Source of the DNA: an uncultured Collinsella sp.
GTDB taxonomy: Bacteria; Actinomycetota; Coriobacteriia; Coriobacteriales; Coriobacteriaceae
Direction: 5' to 3'
Length of the DNA stretch: 64,000 nt
Assembly: GCA_902464035.1 (NCBI GenBank)
Contig: CABQHT010000001.1
Location: 1-64,000 of the forward strand
This document shows, one piece after another, positions 26,053 to 35,937 of the stretch (positions are counted from its first letter, which is position 1; every line of letters starts with the position of its first letter). The notes below the pieces were generated by a model that saw only the letters and a program-made list of their open reading frames with translations, did no database searches and had not been told where the DNA came from. The position numbers were made by a program, and so were the translations under genes.

Positions 26053-26982
26053 ATGAAAATTCCCGTAGATAAGCTTACCCGCGCTTTTAAGATGGGCGCG
26101 TCCGTTAAGAAGGATTCCGATACGCCGGTGCGCGTCTCGGTCTATCTGGATTCGTCCGCCTCGCGCTTTCTGGCCGAGTGCGTGCGTGACGCCTTTGTGC
26201 CGCAGACGACCTCGGGCATTGTGCGCGTCGAGCGTCTGGGGGAGGAGCGAATTGCTCCAAAGATCGATACCGATGTGGTACTGGTGCTCTCGTGTGGTTC
26301 CGACCGCTTGGAGAGTGCCGTGCAGGAGCTCGTGATCGCCGGCGCGCCCGTGTGCGTGCTTGCCGAGTCAGCTGTGGAGGTGCCGTTTATCGAGGAGTCC
26401 ACGCCCATGCTCGGCGTGGTGGCGGCAACCGATAAGACGTATCTGCTCGAGACGCTTGCCCGCTGGATTCTCGATCGCACCGAAAAGGAAACGGCTTTTG
26501 CGGCGAACTTTGCCTTCATGCGCATCGCGGCGGCCAATCGTATCATCACCTCGTGCGCGCTCACCAATATGGCGACCGGTGCGCTGGTGTTTTTGCCGGG
26601 GTCCGATTATCCCGTGATGGCGCTGGCGCAGGTGGGCATGCTCTTTGAGCTCGCTGCCGTCTTTGGACGCGGCATTAAGCCTGAGCGCGGCTACGAGGTC
26701 GCGGGCGTGCTTGCCGGCGGTCTTGTGATCCGCGCGGTCACCCGCGCGCTCGTCAAGCAGACGCCACATATTGGGTTTGCCGTCAAGGCGCTTACTGCTG
26801 CCGCGGGCACCTATGGCATGGGCCGTGCGCTCGTTTCGCTCTACGAGCGCGATGTCGACTACGGCCGCGCCAACGAGGTGGTCACTGCCACGTTCTCCCG
26901 CGTTCGCGATCTGGTGACCACGGTCGCGGGCGCTACCCGTCCTATGGCGTCCTACCAAGACGCATCCGATCTCGCTGCTTAG
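26053..26982 (+). CDS. DUF697-like membrane-associated protein
   Basis: 309 residues. The N-terminal ~130 residues look like a Rossmann-type domain without a P-loop. The C-terminal half (TNMATGALVFLPGSDYPVMALAQVGMLF, then a Gly/Ala-rich helical region) resembles the DUF697/YcjF C-terminal domain often attached to small GTPases. Here the GTPase itself is absent. It lies between rodA and a radical-SAM gene in one transcript. Function unknown; a link to the elongation complex rests only on gene order. Confidence 0.65.
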   Translation: MKIPVDKLTRAFKMGASVKKDSDTPVRVSVYLDSSASRFLAECVRDAFVPQTTSGIVRVERLGEERIAPKIDTDVVLVLSCGSDRLESAVQELVIAGAPVCVLAESAVEVPFIEESTPMLGVVAATDKTYLLETLARWILDRTEKETAFAANFAFMRIAAANRIITSCALTNMATGALVFLPGSDYPVMALAQVGMLFELAAVFGRGIKPERGYEVAGVLAGGLVIRAVTRALVKQTPHIGFAVKALTAAAGTYGMGRALVSLYERDVDYGRANEVVTATFSRVRDLVTTVAGATRPMASYQDASDLAA

Positions 26983-26992
26983 GGGTTTTCCG

Positions 26993-28870
26993 TTGCGCGT
27001 TCCGTATCAAGACTGTTTTCATTTAATTGAGCCGCTGCTCGCCAAGGTCGAAAAGCCGAGTCGCTATATCGATCACGAGTGGGGCACGCTTTCCAAGGCC
27101 GATGCCGACTACCGTTGCTGCCTGATCTACCCGGATGTGTACGAGGTTGGTCTGCCCAACCAGGGCATCGCCATCCTCTACAACATCCTTAACCAGGCCG
27201 AGGGCATCTCCTGCGAGCGTGGCTATGTGCCGTGGCCCGATATGGGTGACGCCATGCGTGAGGCGGGTATTCCGCTGCTGTCGCTCGAGGGTGCCGCCCC
27301 CGTCGCTTCGTTTGATATCGTCGGTCTGCATGTGCCGCACGAGATGGCGGTGACGAACTTCCTCGAGGCACTCGATCTCGCTGGCATTCCGCTGTTAGCG
27401 GCCGACCGAGGTGAAGACGACCCCATCATCATCGCCGGCGGTCCCTCGGTGTACAACCCTGAGCCGTACGCGGCCTTCTTCGATGCCATCCTCATCGGCG
27501 AGGGCGAGGAATCGCTGCTCGAGACCTGCCAGCTGCATCGCCGCCTGCGCGACGAAGGAGTCCCGCGCGCGCAGATTGTTGAGCAGCTTGCATCCATTGC
27601 CGGCAACTACGTGCCGTCGCTCTATGAGGTTCGTCACGACGAACCCTGCTCGCCGCATGGCTACACCGTGCCGCGCGAGGGCAAGGATGCGCCGACCGTG
27701 GTCTACAAACGCGTCGTCGAGGATTTCGGCGCCACGAATCCGCTGTCGCAGTCGTGCGTACCCTATGCGCAACTGGTCCACGATCGCCTGTCTATCGAGA
27801 TTCTGCGCGGCTGCGCCCGCGGCTGTCGTTTTTGCCAGGCCGGCATGACGTATCGCCCGGTGCGCGAGCGCTCGGCCGACCAGATCGTCTCGTCGGTGAT
27901 TCAGGGTCTGGAAAAGACCGGCTATGACGAGGTGTCGCTGACCTCGCTCTCCACGACCGACCACTCCTGCATTCGCGACGTGCTCGGCAGGCTCAACCGT
28001 CGCCTGGAGGATACGGGTATTCGCGTGTCTATTCCGTCGCAGCGCCTGGATTCGTTTGGCGTGGATATGGCCGAGTCGGTCGCCGGCGAAAAGAAGGGCG
28101 GCCTGACGTTCGCGCCCGAGGCCGGCAGCCAGCGCATGCGCGACATCATTAACAAGAACGTGACCGAGGAGGACCTGGACCGTGCGGCCAAGGCGGCCTT
28201 CGAGGCCGGCTGGAACCGCATGAAGCTCTACTTTATGATGGGCCTTCCCGGCGAGCGCGACGAGGACATCGTGGCCATTGCCAATCTGGCCGATCACGTG
28301 CTGGAGCTCGGTCGTTCCGTGGTGCCCAAGACTCGTCGCGGCTCGATCTCGGTGTCCATCTCGGTTTCGGTCTTTATCCCAAAGGCTGCCACGCCGTTCC
28401 AGTGGTGCCCGCAGCTCGACTACGACGATGTCAAGCGCCGCCAGAAGCTGCTTATCACGAGCGTTCGCAACCGTGCCGTCCGCGTGCATTACCACGATGC
28501 CGAGACCTCGCTCATCGAGGCCGCGCTGTCCCGCGCCGGTCGTGACATGACGCCCGTCATCATCGATGCTTGGCGCTCGGGGTCTCGCTTTGACGCCTGG
28601 GTAGAGCATTTCTCGCTCGATAACTGGAAGGAGGCTGCTGCCAAAAACGGCATCGACCTCAATGAGCTCGTGCACCTGCCCTACGAGTTGGACTGGCGCC
28701 TGCCGTGGGAGCACGTGAGCCCCGGCTGCACGCGCGGCTTCCTCGAGCGCGAGTACCGTCGCTCGCTCGAGGGTGTCACGACTCCCGACTGCACCCGTAC
28801 GTCGTGCACCGGCTGCGGAATCTGCCCCACGCTCCACGCCAAGAATGTATTGATGGGTGATCGCGCATGA
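26993..28870 (+). CDS. B12-binding-domain radical SAM protein (TIGR03960-like)
   Basis: 625 residues from TTG 26993. The N-terminal ~200 residues resemble a B12-binding fold. The radical SAM cluster is CARGCRFC near residue 274, followed by TYRPVRERSADQI. The C-terminus carries a second Cys cluster (CTRTSCTGCGICP) that may bind another iron-sulphur centre. The family is widespread and sits next to rplU in many bacteria, but its substrate is, to my knowledge, unknown. It overlaps the next gene by 4 bp (ATGA), implying stoichiometric expression. Confidence 0.9.
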   Translation: MRVPYQDCFHLIEPLLAKVEKPSRYIDHEWGTLSKADADYRCCLIYPDVYEVGLPNQGIAILYNILNQAEGISCERGYVPWPDMGDAMREAGIPLLSLEGAAPVASFDIVGLHVPHEMAVTNFLEALDLAGIPLLAADRGEDDPIIIAGGPSVYNPEPYAAFFDAILIGEGEESLLETCQLHRRLRDEGVPRAQIVEQLASIAGNYVPSLYEVRHDEPCSPHGYTVPREGKDAPTVVYKRVVEDFGATNPLSQSCVPYAQLVHDRLSIEILRGCARGCRFCQAGMTYRPVRERSADQIVSSVIQGLEKTGYDEVSLTSLSTTDHSCIRDVLGRLNRRLEDTGIRVSIPSQRLDSFGVDMAESVAGEKKGGLTFAPEAGSQRMRDIINKNVTEEDLDRAAKAAFEAGWNRMKLYFMMGLPGERDEDIVAIANLADHVLELGRSVVPKTRRGSISVSISVSVFIPKAATPFQWCPQLDYDDVKRRQKLLITSVRNRAVRVHYHDAETSLIEAALSRAGRDMTPVIIDAWRSGSRFDAWVEHFSLDNWKEAAAKNGIDLNELVHLPYELDWRLPWEHVSPGCTRGFLEREYRRSLEGVTTPDCTRTSCTGCGICPTLHAKNVLMGDRA

Positions 28871-29679
28871 GTGAGCGCCTGACCGACAACCCCACGCTCT
28901 TTAGACTTCGTGTTCGCTATGGCAAGCGCGATCGCCTTAAGTACCTGGGCCATCTCGAAGTAATCCATACCATTGAGCGCATTGTGCGCCGTGCGGGACT
29001 TCCCTATGCCGTCACGCAGGGCTTCTCTCCGCACATGCGCGTGGGCTTCTCTTCGGCGCTACCGGTGGGTACGTCGTCGACCTGCGAGTGGTATGACCTG
29101 TTTATGACCGAGTTCGTGGCGCTCGACGAGGCGTTTGGGCGCCTGGCTGCGGCGTCTCCGGCCGATCTGGCGCCCATCGAGGCGGCGTACATCGACGTGC
29201 GCACGCCGGCGTTGACGGCGCAACTCACGCGTCTGTCGTATCGCATCGACCTGCACTTGGATCCCGAGGCGCCCGTAAGCGCCGACGAGGTGCGTCGTGC
29301 GATCGACACGCTGCGCGCGGACCATGGCATCGACTACGCGCGCGGCAAAAAGAGCAAGCGCTTGGATTTGGATCACACGCTCGTGGGCTATGAGCTCACG
29401 GCGGGGGAGCGCCCGGACCATTTGGTGCTCATGCTCGACACCCATGCCGATAACGAGGGCTCCATGCGTCCGGAAATTTTGCTTTCTGCAGCTGATGTTT
29501 TGTTGCAGGGCTTGACCCCGGGCGTGGATGCACCTATTGTTTCCACCGGTATGCAAGACCTCGTGACCATCTGCTCCTACGATGTCGAGCGTCAGAATCA
29601 AGCATGCGAGGACGACGAGGGCCGACTCGTCAGCCCCATACCTGTGCGAACTTGTGGATTTGCTCCACATACTCGTTGA
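28867..29679 (+). CDS. Radical-SAM-associated DUF2344 protein (TIGR03936-like)
   Basis: 270 residues. FRLRVRYGKRDRLKYLGHLEVIHTIERIVRRAGLP is cut into short motifs typical of this family: a YGK-x-x-x-L-KYLGHL start, QGFSPHMRVGFSSALPVG, then an alpha/beta domain. It is found either fused to or next to the B12-binding radical SAM protein. It is probably its RNA- or substrate-binding partner, though not proven. The rplU promoter begins at the last bases of this gene. Confidence 0.85.
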   Translation: MSERLTDNPTLFRLRVRYGKRDRLKYLGHLEVIHTIERIVRRAGLPYAVTQGFSPHMRVGFSSALPVGTSSTCEWYDLFMTEFVALDEAFGRLAAASPADLAPIEAAYIDVRTPALTAQLTRLSYRIDLHLDPEAPVSADEVRRAIDTLRADHGIDYARGKKSKRLDLDHTLVGYELTAGERPDHLVLMLDTHADNEGSMRPEILLSAADVLLQGLTPGVDAPIVSTGMQDLVTICSYDVERQNQACEDDEGRLVSPIPVRTCGFAPHTR

Positions 29680-29704
29680 CGGGGGTATTTTCGCCTGCTA
29701 CTAT
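29676..29704 (+). promoter_or_regulatory. Promoter of rplU-rpmA-obgE
   Basis: TTGACG (29676-29681), a 17-bp spacer and TACTAT (29699-29704), starting in the stop region of the upstream gene. A leader of about 35 nt precedes rplU. Confidence 0.85.
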
Positions 29705-29746
29705 ATTCGACTGTTGCACTAACTGATGCATGAAGGGCAAGTAAAC

Positions 29747-30121
29747 ATGTACGCAATCGTTAACACGGGCGGCAAGCAGTACAAGGTCGCCACCGACGAT
29801 GTCATCACCGTCGAGAAGATCGAGGGCAATGAGGGCGACAAGGTCACCCTGCCGGTCATCTTCCTCAACGATGGTAAGAAGATCGTCACCGATCCCGACA
29901 AGCTGGCCAAGGCCAAGGTTACCGCTCAGATCGTTGAGCAGTTCAAGGGCGAGAAGCAGCTGGTCTTCAAGTTCCACAAGCGTAAGCGCTATCGTCGCCT
30001 GAAGGGTCACCGTCAGCAGCTCACCAAGCTGAAGATCGTGAAGGTCCAGGCTACGTCCCGCGCCAAGAAGGCTGTCAAGGCAGAGGCCGAGGCTGTTGCC
30101 GAGGCTCCCGTCGCCGAGTAG
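29747..30121 (+). CDS. rplU: 50S ribosomal protein L21
   Basis: 124 residues. It starts MYAIVNTGGKQYKVA, so ATG 29747 is correct and the ATG at 29726 is rejected. FKRKRYRR-like KFHKRKRYRRLKGHRQ is the rRNA-binding core. An Ala/Glu-rich tail extends about 20 residues beyond the usual end. Confidence 0.96.
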   Translation: MYAIVNTGGKQYKVATDDVITVEKIEGNEGDKVTLPVIFLNDGKKIVTDPDKLAKAKVTAQIVEQFKGEKQLVFKFHKRKRYRRLKGHRQQLTKLKIVKVQATSRAKKAVKAEAEAVAEAPVAE

Positions 30122-30154
30122 ATTACACTCGTAACGAAAGAGTAGGTATACACA

Positions 30155-30412
30155 ATGGCACACAAAAAAGGACTCGGTTCCTCCCGTAATGGCCGTGACT
30201 CCCGCGGTCAGCGCCTTGGCACGAAGCGCTATGCCGGCCAGACGGTAACCACGGGCACGATTCTCGTCCGTCAGCACGGCACTCACATCCATCCGGGTGA
30301 GAACGTTGGCCGTGGCAAGGACGACACGCTGTTCGCGCTGGTCGACGGTACCGTTGAGTTCCACAAGGGTATCAAGCACAGGGTCAGCGTACGCCCGCTC
30401 GCGAACGCGTAA
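30155..30412 (+). CDS. rpmA: 50S ribosomal protein L27
   Basis: 85 residues beginning [16 protein letters not shown], the mature form. No cleavable N-terminal extension is present and no prp protease gene sits between rplU and rpmA, unlike in Firmicutes. [19 protein letters not shown] is the family core. L27 reaches into the peptidyl-transferase centre. Confidence 0.97.
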   Translation: MAHKKGLGSSRNGRDSRGQRLGTKRYAGQTVTTGTILVRQHGTHIHPGENVGRGKDDTLFALVDGTVEFHKGIKHRVSVRPLANA

Positions 30413-30437
30413 TTCACCCTTCATAGAGCACATATGT

Positions 30438-30481
30438 GGGAGGCACTTGAGTTTTAGGATTCAAGGGTCTCCCTCTTTTTT
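30438..30481 (+). terminator. Intrinsic terminator-like hairpin between rpmA and obgE
   Basis: GGGAGGCACTTGA pairs with TCAAGGGTCTCCC (one wobble, one mismatch) and is followed by CTTTTTTG. obgE starts 17 bp later without an obvious promoter, so partial read-through would set a lower Obg level than ribosomal protein level. Confidence 0.7.
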
Positions 30482-30485
30482 GTAG

Positions 30486-31964
<1,479 letters not shown>

Positions 31965-31967
31965 GCC

Positions 31968-32645
31968 ATGTCGCTGCGCGGTGGAATCGGTTTGCCCGAG
32001 CTGTCCATAAAAGAGGGCAAAGAGTTTCGGCTTGGCATTATGGGCGGCACCTTCGACCCGATTCATTACGGGCACCTGGTGACTGCCGAGCAGGCGCGCG
32101 AGTCGCTCGACTTGGACGCTGTGCTCTTTATGCCGGCCGGCTCTCCTGCCTTTAAACTCGACAAACCGGTGACGCCTGCTGAGGACCGTTATGCCATGAC
32201 GGTCCTCGCCACCGCCGCGAATCCGGCTTTTTTGGCGAGCCGTTTCGAGATCGACCGTCCGGGCGTGACCTATACGGCCGATACGCTTCATGCCCTTCGC
32301 GACTTTTACCCGCCGCAGGTAAAGCTCTACTTTATTACGGGCGCCGACGCGATTATCGATATTGTGACCTGGCATGATGCCGAGCGAATCGCTGAGCTTG
32401 CTACCTTTATTGCGGCGACGCGACCGGGCTTTGATATCGATACGGCGCGTGCCCGAATCAAAGAGTCGGGGCTGCCGTTCGATGTGCGCTATATTCAGAT
32501 TCCGGCGCTGGCGATCAGCTCGACGAACATTCGTAAGCGAGTTGCCCGCGGCATGAGCGTGCGCTATCTTACGAGCGAATCTGTGCTCGGCTACATTCGC
32601 AAGCGCAGTTTGTATGTCGATCTGGGTCAAGAAGATTTTGAGTGA
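31968..32645 (+). CDS. nadD: Nicotinate-nucleotide adenylyltransferase
   Basis: 225 residues. GIMGGTFDPIHYGHL is the nucleotidyltransferase His-x-Gly-His-type motif and ISSTNIRKR the second signature. It makes deamido-NAD from nicotinate mononucleotide. About 20 residues precede the usual start; ATG 31968 is kept because it is 3 bp after obgE, but a start nearer the core is possible. Confidence 0.93.
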   Translation: MSLRGGIGLPELSIKEGKEFRLGIMGGTFDPIHYGHLVTAEQARESLDLDAVLFMPAGSPAFKLDKPVTPAEDRYAMTVLATAANPAFLASRFEIDRPGVTYTADTLHALRDFYPPQVKLYFITGADAIIDIVTWHDAERIAELATFIAATRPGFDIDTARARIKESGLPFDVRYIQIPALAISSTNIRKRVARGMSVRYLTSESVLGYIRKRSLYVDLGQEDFE

Positions 32646-33265
32646 TGGGGGCTACGTTGTCGGTAGAGGATCAGTTTGAGGGCGATGAGCGCGCGCTGCT
32701 CAAGCGCATTCAAGAGCTGCTCGATGTTCGCATGAAGGATAAGCGCAAGCGCTATGTGCATTCGCTGGGTGTTGCCGAGACCGCACTTCATCTGGCCGAG
32801 GTCTACGGCGTTGACCGCTTTGATGCCGCTGCCGCCGGTTTAATTCACGACTGGGACAAGGTGCTTTCCGATGATGAGCTCGTGGCCCGCGCGCTTCACT
32901 ATGGCATCAAGGTTGCCGGCTCTCCTTCCGCCGCGACGCCGCTTTTGCATGGCCCTGTTGCCGCCTATGAGCTTCCGCAGCTTTTCCCCGAGCTGTCGCC
33001 GGCCGTTTTCCAGGCTGTCGACCGTCACACCGTGGGTGCCTGCGACATGACGCCGCTCGATATGGTGGTCTTTGTGGCCGATGCCATCGAGCCCAACCGC
33101 CATGGTGATTATGCCCATGGCTTACGCAAGATGGTAGGGGAGTCGACGCTTGACGAGTTGTTCTTCTCCTGTTTTGCGCAGGGTCTGGTCTACGTGATCC
33201 AGTCCGGGCGCTATCTTTATCCCACGGCTATTACGATTTACAACCATTACGCCCAGCTGCGCTAG
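32645..33265 (+). CDS. yqeK: HD-domain protein YqeK (symmetrical Ap4A hydrolase family)
   Basis: 206 residues from ATG 32645, overlapping the nadD stop (a GTG three bases earlier is also possible). HSLGVAETA and GLIHDWDK are the metal-binding HD motifs. The family cleaves diadenosine tetraphosphate. The nadD-yqeK-rsfS order is conserved in many Gram-positives. Confidence 0.9.
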   Translation: MGATLSVEDQFEGDERALLKRIQELLDVRMKDKRKRYVHSLGVAETALHLAEVYGVDRFDAAAAGLIHDWDKVLSDDELVARALHYGIKVAGSPSAATPLLHGPVAAYELPQLFPELSPAVFQAVDRHTVGACDMTPLDMVVFVADAIEPNRHGDYAHGLRKMVGESTLDELFFSCFAQGLVYVIQSGRYLYPTAITIYNHYAQLR

Positions 33266-33293
33266 CTCGGGTGTGTCTAGAAAGAGGTATTCC

Positions 33294-33749
33294 ATGGCCG
33301 ACGAGACCATGACTGACGAGCAGATTCTTGAAGGTGTGGAGCACAAGAGTTTCGTTGCCACGTCCGACCGCACCGCCGCCTCGCTGTCCGCGAGCGGTGT
33401 CGCCGCCGAGGATGTCGCCCGCGCCGCCGCGCAGGCCGCCTACGACAAGAAGGGCGAGGACGTGCAGGTGCTCAACCTGACCGAGCTTTCCGACGTGTGC
33501 GACTACTTTGTGCTTGCCACCGGTACCAACAACCGCCAGGTCGATTCGATCGTCGACGAGATCGAGGAGAAGGTCGCCGAGGCTTGCGGCGAGCATCCGT
33601 TCTCCATCGAGGGCCGCGAGCAGAAGACCTGGATGCTCATGGACTACGGCTCGGTTGTCGTCCACGTCTTCACTCCCGAAGCCCGCGACTTCTACCGCCT
33701 AGAAAAGCTCTGGGGTGACGCCCCCCAGCTCCCCCTCAATCTCCTCTAG
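33294..33749 (+). CDS. rsfS: Ribosomal silencing factor RsfS
   Basis: 151 residues from ATG 33294, which has AAAGAGG upstream; an earlier in-frame start at 33273 is rejected. The core runs from DVQVLNLTELSDVCDYFVLATG to WMLMDYGSVVVHVF. An N-terminal extension of about 40 Ala-rich residues precedes it. RsfS binds L14 and blocks subunit joining during starvation. Confidence 0.94.
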   Translation: MADETMTDEQILEGVEHKSFVATSDRTAASLSASGVAAEDVARAAAQAAYDKKGEDVQVLNLTELSDVCDYFVLATGTNNRQVDSIVDEIEEKVAEACGEHPFSIEGREQKTWMLMDYGSVVVHVFTPEARDFYRLEKLWGDAPQLPLNLL

Positions 33750-33780
33750 TAGCTCATTTGATACGGGGCTTTTTAGCTAG
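33750..33780. repeat. Copy 1 of an intergenic repeat (TAGCT...AGCTA)
   Basis: TAGCTCATTTG, ACGGGGCTTTTT and TAGCTA are found directly after the rsfS stop; a nearly identical element lies at 41801-41832. The ends are short inverted repeats. Confidence 0.6.
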
Positions 33781-33793
33781 CTTCGCGCATTTC

Positions 33794-33836
33794 GCCGGGC
33801 AGTTGCGGTTTTCCGCACCTGCCCGGCTTTCTTTTT
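33794..33836. terminator. Intrinsic terminator after rsfS
   Basis: A 15-bp stem (GCCGGGCAG-T-TGCGG with its complement, one mismatch) and TTTT loop are followed by TTTCTTTTT. It separates rsfS from the convergent dinB. Confidence 0.9.
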
Positions 33837-33848
33837 GCCTAAAGGCGG

Positions 33849-35102
33849 TTAATCGTTGAAGCGGGATTGGCGGCCGAAAGATAGGGCGGTGTCGCCGAAC
33901 TTGTCTCGGACGGCGTCGATAGCGACCGAGAGGTCGCGACGGTCGCTTGATTGGGCTCCGCGGTCGTCGACTTCGCAGAACAGGTCGGTCTGGATGCCGC
34001 CTTGGTGGTCGAAGTCGCTCATGCCGATGCCCGCTAAGCGAACATGCATGCCTTCCTGCCAGATGTTGTCGAGCAGTTCGAGTGCAACCGCCACGAAGAT
34101 GTTCTCATCGTCGGTCGGATGAGGCAGCCGGCGCTGTGCCGTACGCCCGCTGCCATACGAATACTTAAGCTTGAGCGTTACCGTGCCGCCCGTCAGTCCC
34201 TGACGGCGCAGGCGGCGTCCAACCGACTCACCCAGCAGCGCAATCGCCGCTTCGATGTCCCCGCGCTCAGTCAAATCTTTCGCAAAGGTGCGTTCATTGC
34301 TGACCGACTTGATCTTGCGCTCTTCATCGAGACTCGTGACTTCGGAGATTTCAAGTCCCAGCGCACGCTGACGCATACGTTCGCCGTTGACGCCAAAAAT
34401 AGAGGCCAAGGTGGATTCCGGCGCGCGTGACAGCTCGCCGAGCGTGTAGATGCGCATACGGCGTAGTCGCTCCTCGGCCGAGCGCCCGATGCCGCTCATG
34501 GCAGATACCGGCAGCGCGGCCAAAAAGCGCTGCTCGGTTCCGGGGCGCACGATGGTCAGCCCAAACGGCTTATCCCGCTCGCTTGCGATCTTTGCCACCG
34601 TCTTGTTGCAGCCCACACCAATGGAGCACGTCACTCCCAGCGCTGCCACGCGGTCGCTTATACGCCGCGCAACCAGTAGCGGGTCCTCGGGCGCAAAGCG
34701 ACCCGGTGTGATATCGATAAAGGCTTCGTCGATGGATACGCGCTCAACGCGCGGCGTCTCCTCGGCAAGAATCGCCATGACCTGCGCGCTCACCTCGCGG
34801 TAGCGATCAAAGTGCCCGTGCGTCCAAATGGCTTGCGGGCACAAGCGCCGCGCCTCGGCCGAGGCCATGGCAGAGTGCACGCCAAAGCGACGTGCCTCAT
34901 ACGAACACGTGGACACGACGCCACGCGAATCGGCATCTCCGCCCACGATGAGCGGCTTGCCACTCCACTCGGGGTGGTCGAGCATCTCCACGCTCGCAAA
35001 AAACGCATCGAGGTCCATGAGGCCCACCGCCGGACCCGTCCAGGGAGGCGGCGTGACGCCCATGGCATCCTCATAACCGTATGTATGTTCGCGTCTTTCC
35101 AT
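33849..35102 (-). CDS. dinB: DNA polymerase IV (Y family)
   Basis: 417 residues. LMDLDAFFASVE holds the first catalytic Asp, RVSIDEAFIDIT the second acidic pair, and SIGVGCNKTVAKIASE the thumb entry. No Shine-Dalgarno is visible; TATACT lies 6 bp before the ATG, which suggests a leaderless mRNA. A little-finger domain ends the protein; no clear clamp-binding QLxLF is seen. It performs translesion synthesis. No LexA box was recognised upstream. Confidence 0.94.
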   Translation of the reverse strand: MERREHTYGYEDAMGVTPPPWTGPAVGLMDLDAFFASVEMLDHPEWSGKPLIVGGDADSRGVVSTCSYEARRFGVHSAMASAEARRLCPQAIWTHGHFDRYREVSAQVMAILAEETPRVERVSIDEAFIDITPGRFAPEDPLLVARRISDRVAALGVTCSIGVGCNKTVAKIASERDKPFGLTIVRPGTEQRFLAALPVSAMSGIGRSAEERLRRMRIYTLGELSRAPESTLASIFGVNGERMRQRALGLEISEVTSLDEERKIKSVSNERTFAKDLTERGDIEAAIALLGESVGRRLRRQGLTGGTVTLKLKYSYGSGRTAQRRLPHPTDDENIFVAVALELLDNIWQEGMHVRLAGIGMSDFDHQGGIQTDLFCEVDDRGAQSSDRRDLSVAIDAVRDKFGDTALSFGRQSRFND

Positions 35103-35108
35103 GTCATG

Positions 35109-35114
35109 AGTATA
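35109..35114 (-). promoter_or_regulatory. -10 box of dinB, leaderless arrangement
   Basis: TATACT on the minus strand ends 6 bp before the dinB ATG, so transcription would begin at about the start codon. Confidence 0.45.
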
Positions 35115-35218
35115 CCGCGCAGCTCATGTGGGGTGCGTGTATGTGCTTGCAAATCCCGAATTCTTGTCTAAGATATGGATTTGCCCTCGACTACACCGAA
35201 GAAGTTGGTCTCACGGAC

Positions 35219-35247
35219 TTCACCTGCCCGCGTCGATGGCGTATTAT
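35219..35247 (+). promoter_or_regulatory. Promoter of the rpsP operon
   Basis: TTCACC (35219-35224), 17-bp spacer, TATTAT (35242-35247), 56 bp before the rpsP start. Confidence 0.65.
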
Positions 35248-35303
35248 GTTCAACTGTTTGTTTGTAGTTGCAGCCTAAAGCTGCTTGGTTGGAGGAGTTT
35301 CCT

Positions 35304-35645
35304 TTGGCAGTCAAGATTCGCCTTGCTCGTCACGGCGCTAAGAAGCGTCCGTACTACCGTGTCGTCGTCGCCGATTCCCGCGCCCCGCGTGACGGTCGTA
35401 TCATCGAGGAGGTTGGCCGCTACAACCCGATGACCGCCCCCAAGACCATCAACCTCGACCTCGAGAAGATCGCTGACTGGCAGTCCAAGGGCGCTCAGCT
35501 CACCGACGCCGTCGCCGCTCTGGTCAAGGCCGCCAACGAGGGCGAGAAGACCGAGACCGTCGTCAAGAAGTCCAAGAAGCAGCTCGCCAAAGAGGCCGAG
35601 GCCGCTAAGGCTGCCGCTGAGGCCGCTGAGGGCGCCGAGGAGTAA
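35304..35645 (+). CDS. rpsP: 30S ribosomal protein S16
   Basis: 113 residues from TTG 35304 with GGAGG upstream; an in-frame upstream start adds non-homologous residues. It begins (M)[20 protein letters not shown], the S16 signature. The C-terminal 30 residues are a Lys/Ala/Glu-rich tail. First gene of rpsP-khpA-rimM-trmD-lepB. Confidence 0.96.
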   Translation: MAVKIRLARHGAKKRPYYRVVVADSRAPRDGRIIEEVGRYNPMTAPKTINLDLEKIADWQSKGAQLTDAVAALVKAANEGEKTETVVKKSKKQLAKEAEAAKAAAEAAEGAEE

Positions 35646-35648
35646 ATC

Positions 35649-35933
35649 GTGCCTGAGGTTGACGCTGCACAGCTCGAGGGTGAGGCAATGCTCTCAGATC
35701 GCATCGCCGATCTCGTCGAATATCTCGTTGTTCAGATCGTCGACGACCCGGATTCCGTGAGCCTTGAGGTCATCGATGGTGACGACGCCTCTACGATTGA
35801 GGTTTCGGTCGCCGAGGATGACGTCGCTAAGGTCATCGGCCGTCGTGGCCGTACCATCAAGGCCATTCGCACGCTCGCCCGTGCACTGGCCGCTCGCCTC
35901 GACACTGCTGTCGAGGTAGAGGTTCTGGGCTAG
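35649..35933 (+). CDS. khpA: KH-domain RNA-binding protein KhpA
   Basis: 94 residues from GTG 35649 with GGAG 8 bases upstream. A single KH domain contains VIGRRGRTIKAIRTL, including the Gly-x-x-Gly loop. KhpA pairs with KhpB in other Gram-positives to bind small and messenger RNAs. Its place after rpsP is conserved. Confidence 0.93.
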   Translation: MPEVDAAQLEGEAMLSDRIADLVEYLVVQIVDDPDSVSLEVIDGDDASTIEVSVAEDDVAKVIGRRGRTIKAIRTLARALAARLDTAVEVEVLG

Positions 35934-35937
35934 GACC

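Noticed and set aside
35060..35140. LexA/SOS box upstream of dinB
   Set aside because: No GAAC-N4-GTTC palindrome is present; GTATGTATGTTCG resembles half a site only.
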